Assembly: GCA_012845835.1 (NCBI GenBank)
Contig: JABAKD010000025.1
Location: 15,849,966-15,913,965, forward strand
Length of the DNA: 64,000 nucleotides
Direction: 5' to 3'
Origin: Undaria pinnatifida
Taxonomy: Eukaryota > Sar > Phaeophyceae > Laminariales > Alariaceae
Part shown: piece by piece, positions 10,733-22,481 of the stretch
Position numbering within the stretch: the first letter of the stretch is position 1
Layout: each line of letters starts with the position of its first letter
Notes under the pieces: generated by a model
The model's input: the letters and a program-made list of their open reading frames with translations, nothing else
Database searches by the model: none
Told to the model about the DNA's origin: nothing
Made by a program: the position numbers and the translations under genes

Positions 10733-11044
10733 TCTAAACAAGGTGTAGCAGCATTACCTTCAGACGGAGGAGGTGGTAGTGCCGGGGTAGCGGCTGACGA
10801 GGGTCAAATCGATGCTGCCGCGGAACCACTAGAAACCTCCGAGGAGGAATTTTGTAGTAAAGCAGCGTGCGAGTTGGAGAACATCTATGCCAGGAACTGG
10901 CAAATTAATTGGGCGGCGGCCCAGGGTAAAGATGATACTGCTAGTATAGTAATGACGTGTCAAGCAAATAGAACACCAAGCAGCGAAAACACAGAGGGCA
11001 GATTAAGTCCTGTAGGGTATGTTGTGAAGATGGAGAGAGGTTGA
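10733..11044 (+). CDS. Orphan terminal exon, unknown protein
   Basis: The frame is open for 103 codons to TGA at 11042 and lacks a start codon. It is preceded by a good acceptor (CTGTGATTTTGCCAG, ending 10732). It reads SKQGVAALPSDGGGGSAG, an acidic stretch with LETSEEEFC, then LENIYARNWQINWAAAQGK and a polar tail. Composition is protein-like rather than repeat-like. An upstream frame at about 10578-10675 is Val/Ala-rich but ends in TAG and has no clear donor. I do not recognise the family. Confidence 0.38.
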   Translation, partial: SKQGVAALPSDGGGGSAGVAADEGQIDAAAEPLETSEEEFCSKAACELENIYARNWQINWAAAQGKDDTASIVMTCQANRTPSSENTEGRLSPVGYVVKMERG

Positions 11045-13400
11045 GTTTGTATTTACCTGGCATCGTTAGTTCGTGCATTTGTTTCAAAAGGCCCATGCAG
11101 GATGGCAGCTAGCGCGAGTGGTGGGACTGGCGGACGACGCGGAGAGCAATAGTTTACCGCATATCATAAAGTGCTGGACCTTGGAAAGCCACACAACGTT
11201 CATCTACCAAACGAGACACTGAAACCCGTTCGCAATGAGCGAGGATGTTGGTACTGGCACGTGCATCAACAGACGAGGAGCCCGAACAACGACACACCAT
11301 CGTCGGAGTGGAGGGAGCGCGGGGGGGTCGGAGGTTGGAGACAGAGGGACAAGGCTATGTCGCAAAACAACTGGGGGGTTAGCGAGTTGCAGTACCAGAA
11401 AAAAAATACGGACGCGGTGGGAGGTTCAAGCAGAGGAACAAAACCAGCCTGCAAGGTTTCGTCACGGGGACGAGGAAGTCGGGATTAAGAAATCAGGTTA
11501 CGATAATTGAAGTACACATAGTGTGGAGTTTTGGTACTGCTGTTTTATATGGCAGGTGTCCGTATGGTGGTCAAGTAGTCCCTGATATACACGATCTCGC
11601 GTACGAGAAGTGTTCCACCGCATGCCTCATACATGGCGACGGGGGAACAGGGCACGATAAGCAGCACTGAGGGCGGGGGAGTCGAAATTATGCCGTCGGG
11701 GTGAACAGAATGTAGTATTTCGCTCTACGAGAACCGTTATACATTTAGTGTGATATAGGGCATCGCACACGCCGACAGCCTTGCCCCAAGAAGCCAACAC
11801 AGAATTTCAGCGTTCACTATATTCAAGTCATAGTCACGGAGGGGTCAAGATGAAAAAAAAACGCGAATCGAACTTGCAAGGAGCACTCGCACAGCAGCGG
11901 AGGGTGTCAGAGCTGGGGTGCTGTAACTGTGAGCGCTGGGGCAGTGAAGGGTCGAGCTATATGGAAGATGGGCAGGAGCAAAGCAGGCGGCTCGGTTGCT
12001 GTACAGTGACTTCTACAGCAGATAATCCGGCGGTATATGGCATGTGTTGACATCGAGCCTATCATGCTGCGCTAAAGTTGGTAGCGCTGCGAACTTGAAG
12101 GTGGTTGAAGCTACGTGACGCAGTGGAACGCTGTTCATCGCGAAAAATCGTGGAGGGGTCCGAGTTGCGTCAAATTAGTAGCTGTACTATATTCAGCAGA
12201 AAGGGAGCACAGCAGTTTGCGCGATGCGAAAGACGGACCGACGTATGTACTGAAACCCATACGATAAAGCGTGTACTTGAAAAATCGCTAAACGAGAAAT
12301 CCCAAACATTCCCCTGGCACCTCCTGCTCCTTCCCAGGGAGGACCACAACGAAGGAGCCCCGACATGAGCTCCTAGAGCACGGGGCCCGTTGTCCATAGG
12401 GGTTCCGCGAAGGTCGGTCTGGCTGCGACAGCAAAGGTGTATGCTGGCCGATGGGCTCTTTCAGCAAGCGAAATCCCCGTCGATGGTCTTTCGAAGGCTG
12501 ATATTCCAGTATCCTTGTCCGTGGCGCGTCGTGCATATGCCTCAGCCCCGACGCGCGCAAAAAAAGGTACACGTCGACGGCCGATATTGGGGCTTGTGCT
12601 GACAACTCACGGATATGTGCTGCGCAACATACTGGCTGAGCGCGGGGCAAACAACCCTCACGGGTGGGGCTTGGGCAGTTCCGCTGCGGAGTGGTCTATG
12701 TGATACAGCTGGCGGGGAACTGATGCGACCAAAAGCCAAGAAAAGGAGTGTGCTCCGAAGAGCTGTGTCGTCCGCACGTACTTGGAAGGTGTCTTCAGTG
12801 TGGTACGTGCCCGGCGACCAACAGGAGGGGCCCCTGCCATCTCACTGTTGTTGTGGTCGCCATTGTAGGAGGAAGGGCGATCCCTCCATGGAGAAGCCAC
12901 TCGACAAGGAACAGGGGTTGTGGGCTCGATGGAAAGCAAAAGCAAAATCGCTACTTGTACGAAAACAAACATCGGAGAGATTGGAGGAATGCTGCCGCAA
13001 TAGCAGGTCAAGCTTAAGACGACGCTATTTGTAAGGTTTTAGGGTGGGGACACAAGAGTGCCCCCTGCAGGTCTGCCAATTGAGCAGGTCCTCGGAGAGT
13101 ACTCACTTTCTTTGCCTTCGTAAAGACGTATTCCACCAGAGCCCCGTATTGCTTCTGAGATCGCAGGCACGTGTCGATCTATTTCAAAATTTTCCCGAAT
13201 TTGAAACGCCAACTTTATCACACGAAATCCATCCAAACGATCTCACATTCAGAAAATTACGGGCCTTTCAAGGCCGTATCTTAACAATACGATACCGGCA
13301 TACCGGCACTAAGCGGACATTCAGTGCTATGTGCCATGCAATTGAACGTCTTACGGGTGCAAAGTGAACGTTCCAGTAACCTCAATATGTGAAAAACCCT
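11045..13400. other. Unassigned short frames, no recognised gene
   Basis: Several plus-strand frames stay open (11235-11510, 11781-12050, 12105-12368, 12437-12703, 12615-13034). They are Arg/Ser/Gly-rich with no motif I recognise. 11235-11510 (91 codons, basic) and 12437-12703 have the most protein-like composition. They could be decayed gag-like or exon remnants. A C-run lies at about 13400-13415. Confidence 0.3.
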
Positions 13401-14398
13401 CACCCCCCCCCCCCCCTCTCGTTTTTGATTGGTGTTATTAGACACGCGAAGACAAGAAGCATATAAAAGAACAGATCTCAGCCACCCGCAGAGTGGAGCC
13501 CTTGTTGGACGTCGACTAAAAAGGTTTGAAAAGATTGGAGACTCCTCTTGCTGGTGGTGCTGTTATGCTGGGTGTATCTTTCAATGCTGCTGCAGCCATG
13601 CCAAGAAAGTCTATAGCGCACGCCGACTGACACTGTACAGCAGTGTGTACAGTGCGTTCCAGGGGGGGGGGTTACTTATTGTGCTACCTTTCGTGGCGTT
13701 CTTACCATCCAGCAGTAGCAACAACGCAGATCGCCTAGCACAAGCAGCATTTATCTACTGACGACGTCGCTCGCATAAATAGGATACTCTGCTTTTGTTG
13801 TGCTGCTGCTCTTGGGGTCTCGTGTGTTTTTCTATGCAGCAGCCTCGCAAAGGGCCTCTAGCGCACGCACGAACACGCTGCAGGCCATAGCGGTCAGTGT
13901 CAAGCGGCTGGAAGACCGGTTGCTTGGTCAGACGACCAGGGGGATCACCGTATTTGTACTGCTTTACTGCTGTTCCGCGCGTGTACGCTCGAGGGCAAAA
14001 TTGCTGCCTAACTCCGTGTAATGCCGTAAGCAGCAGTTTGTTTCATGGCCTTGTGATATAAAATGTATGTGCAAAATAATGGCGTCCTACAGGTACAGTT
14101 GTGTACCCATTTAAGACCATCCGCTTTATGCTCCGTGTCGAAGGAGATGGGCGGTCACCGGGCAAATATCTAAACTCATCCACAAATGAGTAGACTACGC
14201 TGTCTCCCCCCACCCTACGGTACTCTGTCTCGTAAGGGGCGACCAAGGACAGAAGCACACAAATACGCCCCCTCCCCCCCCTCTCCCGCCCAACCGAGCA
14301 TGGTGTCAAATGTTACAGCTAAACAACGAAATATAGGTGTCCTCCCTCTCCTCCTATTATCGTCGCTTCTCCGCGAAACTCGATAAAGTTCTTGCCTT
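13401..14398. other. No gene supported
   Basis: Short frames are rich in Cys, Leu and Ser, but none has a motif, a start context or splice support. I see no family repeat. Confidence 0.35.
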
Positions 14399-14690
14399 CT
14401 ACGGTGCCACACCTAGCTTTTCCAGACGTACGGGGGGCAGCCATACACAAAGTATTTCAGGCGTGGCGCCGTCTTTGAACAGTCTACTAACCGTGGTGAT
14501 CATGTTCTCTCCTCCCCGGTTGAAATTCCAGTGGTCCATGCCAAGTTGGCTCGCCACCTCATCTTCACTCGCAGCCTTAAGTACTGCGAGAATGGCTGTG
14601 AAAAGCTTAAACAAAAGGCCCCACAGATGCTCCCCCGACAGCGGTCCGTGTCGAAAGGGATGCGTGGTCAATATGGACAAATGACTACGG
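14399..14690 (-). pseudogene. Sulfotransferase C-terminal relic
   Basis: The minus-strand frame contains AASEDEVASQLGMDHWNFNR, then GATPEIL and VWLPPVRLEKLGV. It parallels the intact neighbour, where TAAANEYSFKHKNFDR is followed by DEVTPELLKVANAILRLW and LPPVLLAKLGI. The upstream half, including the PAPS-binding segment, is missing and the reading frame starts in unrelated sequence. It lies directly downstream of the intact exon on the same strand, so it is a tandem duplicate in decay. Confidence 0.6.
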
Positions 14691-14818
14691 TGAGAAAAAA
14701 AGCGTATAGCTGCGCCCCCCCATTCCCCGTACGGTGCTACGGCGCACAGTAGACGACGACAGCAACCAAGGAATACCCCCCCCACCCATCCCTACCCTAG
14801 CTGATCCACGAAGCTTAA

Positions 14819-15542
14819 CTATAATTCTACCTCCACAGGTGTTATTCCTAGTTTCGCCAGAAGTACGGGAGGCAGCCACAGCCGCAGGATGGCATTAGCG
14901 ACCTTAAGGAGCTCAGGCGTAACCTCATCCTCAAAGTGTCGCATGCCTGTGGTACTCCCGTTCACCTCACCTGGGTGCCTGTCAAAATTCTTGTGCTTAA
15001 AGCTGTATTCGTTCGCGGCTGCAGTTTTAGCGGTATCTACAACGAGCTGATACGGCAGCTGCAACCCCACCGAGTCCAGAAAATGGTAATGCCACCCCAA
15101 AGGATTGTCCATGGAATCCTCGTACCAGAATTCCACAGACTGATGAGTGAGCAATCCAGAAAATAGAATATGACGGACTGCCATAAACTGGCAGGCAATT
15201 GGTAAATGCTTCACGACAAACTCTTCAATGCTTCCAAGCTCCCTTCGTTGGAGATGCAGCCCAAGGTAGAAGTAAGCACTGACGACCGCAGGTCTTGGGT
15301 CCCTGTAGACCACCATCTGAAGCCAATCGTCTGTGATTTCACAGTTTGCTGTATGCATACATTGCCAGAGCTCGACGTTGTCTTTGGCGGGTGTGCCATC
15401 TGGGAAGGAGCAGGCTGGGTTTATGGGGTCATCTTTCCCTTGTCCGCTTCCGACCGGAATGCCGCGGCTGTGACTAAACGCGCAGCTAGTGCGGTTTACT
15501 GGAAGGGTATGCTTGTCGAACTTGGAGAGCAAGATGGACACG
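14819..15542 (-). CDS. Carbohydrate sulfotransferase-like protein, 3' exon
   Basis: A good acceptor (GTGCTGCGTTTTTTTCAG) ends at 15543, so the exon begins in the codon for Val of VSILLSKF and runs about 240 codons to the stop at 14819. Visible elements: CEITDDWLQ leading into VVYRDPRPAVVSAYFYL, which matches the 3'-phosphate-binding segment of PAPS-dependent sulfotransferases; a central helix-rich part with HQSVEFWYEDSMDNPLGW; a FKHKNFDRHPGE segment at the place of the cofactor-binding loop; and a C-terminal LRLWLPPVLLAKLGI. The 5' P-loop (PKSGT-type) is absent and must come from an upstream exon. The product would transfer sulfate from PAPS to a carbohydrate or other acceptor, probably in the Golgi. 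Three decayed partial copies lie on either side. The nearest P-loop exon on this strand is at 29.7-30.0 kb, but the junction phases do not match. Confidence 0.68.
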
Positions 15543-15684
15543 CTGAAAAAAACGCAGCACAAGTCGGACAGAGAACAGGCGATAAGAAAAAACATACAAA
15601 ATATAAATGTAACTATACCAGGTAGGTAAGTAAGCTTGGAAAGAAAAACGATGCATGCTACGTGTAAACAGTAGACACCAATAT

Positions 15685-15908
15685 CTACAGCCGGTTGTCG
15701 GTCATTTGGTAATTGGCCTCATGAATGCCACGCCAAAGCGCGACGTTGGTGTTCGGGGGTTGCCGACTGCCAAACGTGCAGCGTAGGTTTATGGGGGCAT
15801 TTCTCATTGGCTGGATACGACCTCCGGGTCACGGCTTCAACTGAAGCGCCACAAGTTATGTTGACCGGTAGGATATGCTTGGAAACTTTGTAAGCAACGA
15901 TCAACACC
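15685..15908 (-). pseudogene. Sulfotransferase exon 5' relic, copy 2
   Basis: Begins after its own acceptor (TGCGTCAG) with VLIVAYKVSKHILPVNI, matching VSILLSKFDKHTLPVN of the intact exon. Later, after a frame change, it reads NVALWRGIHEANYQMTDNRL, which matches NVELWQCMHTANCEITDDWL, then a TAG at 15685. It is frameshifted and stops before the PAPS-binding segment. Confidence 0.6.
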
Positions 15909-16031
15909 CTGACGCATATAGCAAAAAACGTCTTGGACCGGCATGGGCACAGCATGATGAGCGCTAAAAGGCGTAGGCTTTAAAAACGCGACGGGTAGGT
16001 CGGCTCGTAGCTTGTCGAGGTATGGGGTGTT

Positions 16032-16179
16032 TCAGACACATGCCGCGGTGGGAAGCACCCTGTTGTCATGAGGCGTCTCACCTGAGCAGCTCAATATGAT
16101 TTCCAACCTCCTAATTTGTGATAAAATGTGTTCAATTGAAAGGGCAAGTGTGTCGACTTTAGAAACTACGATCAACACT
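16032..16179 (-). pseudogene. Sulfotransferase exon 5' relic, copy 3
   Basis: A third start of the same exon: after an acceptor TTTGCGTCAG it reads VLIVVSKVDTLAL, close to copy 2, then diverges. It lies 271 bp upstream of copy 2, and the three exon starts are in the same order and orientation. Confidence 0.5.
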
Positions 16180-16679
16180 CTGACGCAAATAAGAGGATAG
16201 AGATGGCAGCCAGGCCTACGGCATAAGAGTTTCACCGATAATCGACGAATGCTACGGTAGGAGCGTGCCTATAATGTTCGGAGGCTTCCACTTGAGAAGT
16301 CCTACATTTGAACCACCAAATGAACGTTGATGATAGGTGCGAGAGCTATCAATATTTTCACGTACATACTGTGGTAGAGTTATAGTATTGATTAGTATGA
16401 GACCCGCCAGACTCTTCAGCCGAGGACCTCAACCCATCACCCAAAACTTCATTTTGAATGGAATGGAAGTGCAATCCGATGAACATACCCATGGCCTATG
16501 CATACAAAACATTCATATTAGTGGGAATCGAGGGATATCCTGGAGACATTCCCATGCATCATGCTCTCGTTTTGCGCTATTGTTTCTGCTCGTTTCACAT
16601 TCAACTTCTGTGCTCATTTATGTTAGTTTGTTGTATTAAGCAGCGACCAATTCTACTTGGGGGGCGGGCTTTTGAGGGG

Positions 16680-16900
16680 ATCGGGGTTACTCGGGCGAAT
16701 GACTTGTTCATTGTGGTCATAGGCTTTCGTGCTGTATGTTTTTTCCGATATAAATCCCCCAATGGGATGGCTAGCTACGCTGGCAAACAAATGGCCTCAC
16801 GTGGTTTCGTCAGTGAGGTACGGAGTCACTCTTCCGACTGGCTCAGACCCGGCAGTGAAAAAGGGAGTACATACCTTGACCCGGTAGCATAAGCCACCTT
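16680..16900 (+). repeat. Family C dispersed repeat
   Basis: GTTACTCGGGCGAATGAC, GGTCATAGGCTTTCGTGCTG, CAATGGGATGGCTAGCTACG, then TTCGTCAGTGAGGTACGGAG. The same blocks in the same order occur at 30530-30690 and 46010-46210. The stretch 16180-16680 shows no gene. Confidence 0.7.
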
Positions 16901-17119
16901 CCTACGGTGCAGGCGTCCATGTCTGCGGATAATCTAGACTGCTCTTAGTCTCGGTGGAGCATGCATTACCATCTTACTGCTGCTGTGCCGGCGTCTACGC
17001 CTACGAATAACTGTAGCTACTCTATTCTGGCAGTCGGGGCTACACCAAGTGTCTTCTGCAACGTACTGGTTACCACCTTTGTCCATCGAAAGGTGCCAGA
17101 GTCGCTCAAATACAGCGGG

Positions 17120-17350
17120 TAAACGGTAGATACTGGAACACCTACGGGTAATTGGGGTAGACTACCGAGGTTGATACAAATCTACCCGCGATGTTGAGTA
17201 CGGGTACGAGAGTAGTACTCAACCTACCCGGGATATGGGTAGGGTACCGAGAGTCGTACAAAACCTACGCGGGCGATCTGGACGCGGGTACGAGAGTGGT
17301 ACACAACGTACCCACGGGTAGTCGGGTAAAGTACCCGCCCTCGGGTGCGC
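17120..17350. repeat. ~41-bp tandem array, block 1
   Basis: The phrase GGGTACGAGAGTAGTAC, AACCTACCCGG, GATNTGGGTAG recurs with a spacing of 41-43 bp (GAGAGT near 17206, 17248, 17291). Each unit contains CTACCC and GGGTAG, which are reverse complements. Confidence 0.75.
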
Positions 17351-17689
17351 AGGTATTGCCTGCGAGTAGCCGGGGGCTCTACCTGTTCTGACAGAGTATC
17401 TGCCAAGGTACAAGACCCCTCCTTTCTCCGTCTCGACTTCGATAACCACTGCCTTTTGTCCTGCCGAATTTCGTGAGGAGTGTACACCTGCATGATCTGT
17501 ACATGCGGCTGCAGTACTAGAATCTTGCGTGGCTTATGACTGCCCCACCTCCACTGGTCGCGCCACTCGCTAACCCTGGGTAGTGATTAGAGCAGAGTCC
17601 CCGCGTACTCAATCGCGGGCGGCAGACACAGACCCGCAAGAAATGACCCACGCACGCAACCTGACGTCGCCAATGCTCTATTTCGCTGG

Positions 17690-18120
17690 GTACCGGGTAG
17701 ATACCAGAGTACACACCCGAGAGAGGGTAGGCTAGAGTACCGAGATAATACCTATCCTACCAGCAACTTCGGGTTGGATACGGAGAGTAGTACCCAATCT
17801 ACCCGGGATTTGGGTAGGGTGCGAGAGGAGTACCAAACTTACCCTGGATTTCGGTAAGGATACGAGAGTAGTACAAACCTACCGGCGGGTAACGGGTAGA
17901 TACCCGAGTACGCTACGGGCGTTTCGGGCAGAGTACCGAAAGCAGAACCAACCTACCGGCGACTTTGGGTAGGGTACGGAGAGTAGTACAAAACTCCCCC
18001 GGGATTGGGTACGAGTACACGAGAGTAGTACAAAGCCTACTACGCGCGAGCTGGGAAGGGTAAATACCCGGGTAATACCCGCGGGTACTCGGGTATGAAG
18101 TACCCTACCCAACACGACCT
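17690..18120. repeat. ~41-bp tandem array, block 2
   Basis: The same phrase as block 1, with unit starts near 17783, 17823, 17863, 17904, 17938, 17978 and 18020. About 340 bp of unrelated sequence separates the blocks, so one array was probably interrupted by an insertion. Confidence 0.75.
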
Positions 18121-18239
18121 ACTAGTCTTGACGTTGAATATTGTGTCATTATTGACCTACCTCGAGACTCTGGCAACCCAACGCGACATGGCTCTGGACA
18201 AGGGCACACTACTTTAGATGGGGCCAAGGCCACGGTAAG

Positions 18240-18470
18240 GCGGGCAGTTTTTTTTCCACCGGGTTTGAGCCGCACGCAGGAGTGACTCTGGACCTCGCCG
18301 ACCAAAATACTTGAGGCATTTTTGCTTGGTGCCGCGTGGCAAATTATTTCATATTGCGGATTCAAATCGCGAAACTGAACCAGCGCGAAAGGCTCAAGAT
18401 TGCAGCGGAACAGAGGAGTCATTCTTGCGAGTGACCTCAAGCCACAGATAAATCGGCCCCAAATGTGGTT
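18240..18470 (-). repeat. Family C dispersed repeat
   Basis: Inverted relative to the 16.7 kb copy. It carries AGGAGTGACTCTGGACCTCG, GATTCAAATCGCG and TTGCGAGTGACCTCAAG, followed by GAAGCCTTGG. Confidence 0.6.
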
Positions 18471-18678
18471 CCCCTACCGAAGCCTTGGCGATGGGAGCTC
18501 CCAGAGTTTTGGGGCAATCAATGCTTATTAGGGCAAAGTTGTCCGAGTTGTGGTGTTGGATATTTCACTCGAAGGTTTCGTGAAGAGAGGCTGGATTTAT
18601 TATTGTGTATTATCCTGCTGGACACTTCAATCTTTGCTTGACATCTTATGATACCAGCTGGTCGTGTGTAGTAGATGC

Positions 18679-18882
18679 CTATGATTGACGATGGTGGGCG
18701 GCTGTCAAAAGTGACCACTTTCGATAAACGCTCGACCGTCGATTTGGAGACGCAAGCACACGACGGCCCTCCGACGCTTCACCGGAAAATAACGCCATGT
18801 TAGCATGGATGAAGCCGACGAAGGTTTCAGTTTGGAGCCATCCAACGGTACGGGTGAGGCAGGAAGTCCCTGAGTTGCTCAC
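18679..18882 (-). CDS. Short frame, possible DDE-transposase fragment
   Basis: The 67-codon minus-strand frame has SGTSCLTRTVGWLQTETFVG followed by FIHANMALF. The GW-x-Q/T-x-E-x-F-x-x-F/Y-I/L pattern resembles the segment before the last catalytic aspartates of DDE_1 (pogo/Tigger) transposases, but the aspartates are not present in the frame. It is a fragment at best. It could equally be a chance frame. Confidence 0.22.
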   Translation of the reverse strand: MSNSGTSCLTRTVGWLQTETFVGFIHANMALFSGEASEGRRVLASPNRRSSVYRKWSLLTAAHHRQS

Positions 18883-21800
18883 ATGAGGAACTCATTATCT
18901 CACCAGAAAAATGTTCGAAGGCATTCGTTCGAACAACCTGACCAATCTTCTATCCCTTAGTCCTAAAGTATTACGTACTCCTTACATTGCTTCACTAACA
19001 GGTCGTTCCTCACATGAGGAGCTCAATCAGCCAGGGACGTTTTAGCGCAGAAGCTGCAACCCCTAGACCGTGGGATGACTCTGTGATCTATGTTCTAGAA
19101 GGGAGAGCTTACCAGCGATCTTGTCGTGGATCTTGTCTCGAAAAGTGCTTCTGGTGCGAGCTTCCCTAAATAAATTTTTAGTTGACCCTCGGCTCTTCAC
19201 CGTTTGCGATGTATCGATGTGGTTGGGGCTATACTTATGATAACCAAGTAGGTATCGATTAGCCGTGAATGGTTTCACGTCCGTGTAATGTAATAAAGGA
19301 TGTATGACCTCTGTGCTTGGGTTATGGTTGCAACCAGTTGCCAAATTTTATCAACTTGTCTGCTGATTATTAGTTGTTTCGGTTGCCATCGCAAGGTGTC
19401 CATCGGGTTGGTTATGTTCAATTTGATAACAGTGATTCATTAGAGCAAGCAACATACTAGTTTATGCAGTATATTGTTGAATTGCTCAAGATTAGTCAGC
19501 AGTCAGTCGTCAATGTGCACTGGAATGCATCAGCATGATGGGACCAATCCTTATTACATACAAGGGGTCCGCGTGGGTGGCGGCATTCGCCGGCACCCAT
19601 GCTTCGGGTAGGGCAGGGCAGCACTTCGACTTGTTCGATTCAATACCGTTACCACATAACACATAGTCTCTCCGCGTGTAGGACGCAAAGTGATGCCAAG
19701 AGGTCGATATGAACTAACAGGGGACTACCGATGTTTCTTGCGTGAACCCGATTCCGAGCCCACGCAGACTGACCCTCTAGTCTGGCGACGAATAGACGTT
19801 TCGAGCGTTTTCTACATGTTTTGACTCAACCAAGCATCCAGGGCCAGCAAGGGGGTGGCCATGTATGCGGCTTTTCCTATGCGTAGCCACTGAGAGGCGC
19901 GCACTGAGCCAGCTTCTGCTACATAATGCAAGATAGTGTATCTAGGTCCGAGGCTCGCAGACCGACTGTCTGTTGTATATTCTGATCGTGGAGAGACTTG
20001 CTTACGGTACTCTAGGCGTGAGACACGGTGTCGCTGCCTTCGTCCTTCAATTATTCGAATGCTATTAATATGCTGCTGCTTGCTGATATGTGGTGGATGG
20101 AGTATTAGTAATACGCGATAGCACTGAACTAAAAAAATGGCAGTTAAGAATTTCAGGCTCGAATTTGACGAAAATGGAAATACATGTATTTTCTGGTGTG
20201 GCATTTTTGTCTGATCGCTGGTGGCTCATTGGCCGGGCATCGTACAGAAAATAACCGTCATCTGGGGACGATAGAATCTCATCCACCGATCATAATCCAT
20301 CCGCACAAACATGTACATCTCCGACAACCCGGGAACGATAGTGGCCCATCCCGGGTCCGGAGGTGATTCTATATACTTAAATGTTGGACAAACCGGGGAT
20401 TAACACCGCGTTCTCTTGGATCGTAACCGCCGCTCACGGCGTGGAAACCTCAACTCCGTGAGCTAAAATCGTTGATTGGTTCGAGCTCCGCGGCGCCGCC
20501 CCACCCTCGGAGGATTACAGGGGCTCACCAACGAACCGGGGGCAGTTCCGTCGTACACGGGGGAGATAGGACCCTATCCCCGACTCGGAAATCCTTATAA
20601 TATCTACAGCTCCAACAACGCAGGAACTAGCTAGCGGGAACAATTAAGATTATCTACTCTCGGTTCGATACATGCCGGCACGGCGTGTCAGCCCCGACTC
20701 CATTGGCTTATTCGTGATTGACTGGTAGGCCTTGAACCAATATGCTCATAATTGCCTCGACCAACTCGGGTTTTCTCGCATACTTCCGTATTCGGCAAAC
20801 ATTTGCAATGCTAACGTAATTCGATCAGCTATTTGCATGATGAGTCGCACAAAAATACGATTCTAAGCCTACAGTAACCTGAGGTTGGCGTGCCGAGGGA
20901 GCACGCTCAAAATGAAGATGAGAGAAACACTGAACTTGTCATTGAACGGTGTGCCCAACAACAGCAGCACCAAATAAACGCGATACGGACAGACAAATTA
21001 TAGAGCGATTTGTATCGAGGATTCAGCCCCCCCCGGTTATAAGGTCGATTTCAAACAAAAATAAGGTGTTCAAATCTAAACGACATAGATATATAGTCAG
21101 TGGATCTAAAAGATTGGCACAACAGTTCTCGAGCATAATCACCGCGGAAAACAAACTGAAATGAGGCCGAAACACTGCGTATATGACTCAGGCAATGGTC
21201 GAATAATCATGGCGTACTATCTAGTCTTTTAGTAAATAACTAACGAAAGATAGATGTTCAATCAGCAGTCAGCAGCAAGGAGCGCTTCCAGTAGGAAGCA
21301 AAAAAAAATCAATTGTCAGTTACGTACCAGCACAAGGCCGTTTATTTTCCAGTTGGCCGCGGCAAAAGATCAAACAGCAACGGATTGACAGGGGCACAGC
21401 AACAACAAAGCACCGCTTTCACACCGCCTATAATCCCCATGGATGAAGTATTGTAGGGGAAAAGAACCACCCGCCGAGGCGATACCGGGACGAATACATG
21501 CCACTGGTTTAGTACGTAGATGCCGTCTACTGCTACAACTATGACCTTCGCGTGGCGCCGCTTAGCAACAGGAACGATTTTCCCCCCTTGCTTTTCATGT
21601 CGAAAAGTTATTTCCTGTTTTTTGGTGCATCCTCCCCGTCCATGCCATAAGTCTGACGAAAAGCGTGTGTGCAATAGGGCATCAGTCGGTGTGTGTGCTC
21701 TTGCTCGTACCTATATTACTTGCACGAGTATAAACTATGTCGATATGCCCGAACTACTTTGCTCGAGGCTGGGGACGCAGCCACTAGTAAAATACTCTGC

Positions 21801-22109
21801 TGTGTGGCTTTTTGCTTCTTCTGGCGCAGTAATCGTGTCACTACCTCTTCGTATTAGTCATACGTGGGCTCCTGGTGGTCTAGATCCAAGTACGTACGTA
21901 CCTACGTACCGAAAGTAAAAAAAAATTAACTACTACTACGATGCCTACCGCGGTACCATGGAGATTGTTTTTACAGTAATAATATGTATTATTTGTTTTG
22001 GGACATAACTATAGCGCCAACATGGAAAACAATTAAATAACGACGACGCGTATGAAAATACGTGGAAGTGTGGTGAGCTATTAATAAAGCTTTATCTTTC
22101 CCCATCCGC
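18883..22109. other. Gene-poor stretch
   Basis: No supported gene. CACATGAGGAACTCA at 18881 and CACATGAGGAGCTCA at 19011 form a short repeat pair. The minus frames 19063-19344 and 19812-20204 are open but have no motif. 20400-20600 is GC-rich and featureless to me. A pair of overlapping antisense frames at 21342-21918 cannot be resolved. Confidence 0.35.
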
Positions 22110-22115
22110 CGGAGG

Positions 22116-22120
22116 ATAAA

Positions 22121-22161
<41 letters not shown>

Positions 22162-22163
22162 AA
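22116..22163. repeat. (A9-10 GC)n simple repeat
   Basis: Four A-tracts of about 9-10 bases are separated by GC. The array abuts one end of the family F copy that follows. Confidence 0.85.
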
Positions 22164-22164
22164 G

Positions 22165-22450
22165 TCTTGCCAAGTCTTATTTTACGAGTATGAAGCTCTC
22201 GATGTACATCAAGATCCCGAGAATAACTCGAGAGTACCGTTCTAAACGCAAAATTTGCCGACTTCTCGTTTGTCTCGCTCAGCGTCCATCGGCGTTCACG
22301 TCGAGGTGCCGAACGGATAAGGAAGGGTGAGGGGCGTCGGAACCGCCCCCCAAAGACGGCGCTCGAACGAAGCGATTTGACCAATGAATTCCAGTCCGCA
22401 AATCCCGTACTGCGGCCGAGACGAAAAAACTCCTGACCGAATCAAGGAAA
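22165..22450 (-). repeat. Family F repeat, copy 1
   Basis: The reverse complement matches 33490-33780: GATTCGGTCAGGAGTTTTTT, TTCGTTCGAGCGCCGTCTT, CGCCCCTC and CGAGAAGT. It also matches 35695-35890. It lies directly beside the head of a family A copy, as the 33.5 kb copy does. Confidence 0.7.
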
Positions 22451-22481
22451 AAAAAATTGATCCTATAGTCTATATTTATTA

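Noticed and set aside
21342-21918. Two overlapping antisense frames of 110 and 132 codons
   Set aside because: Neither has a motif or splice signal, and each explains the other as a shadow.
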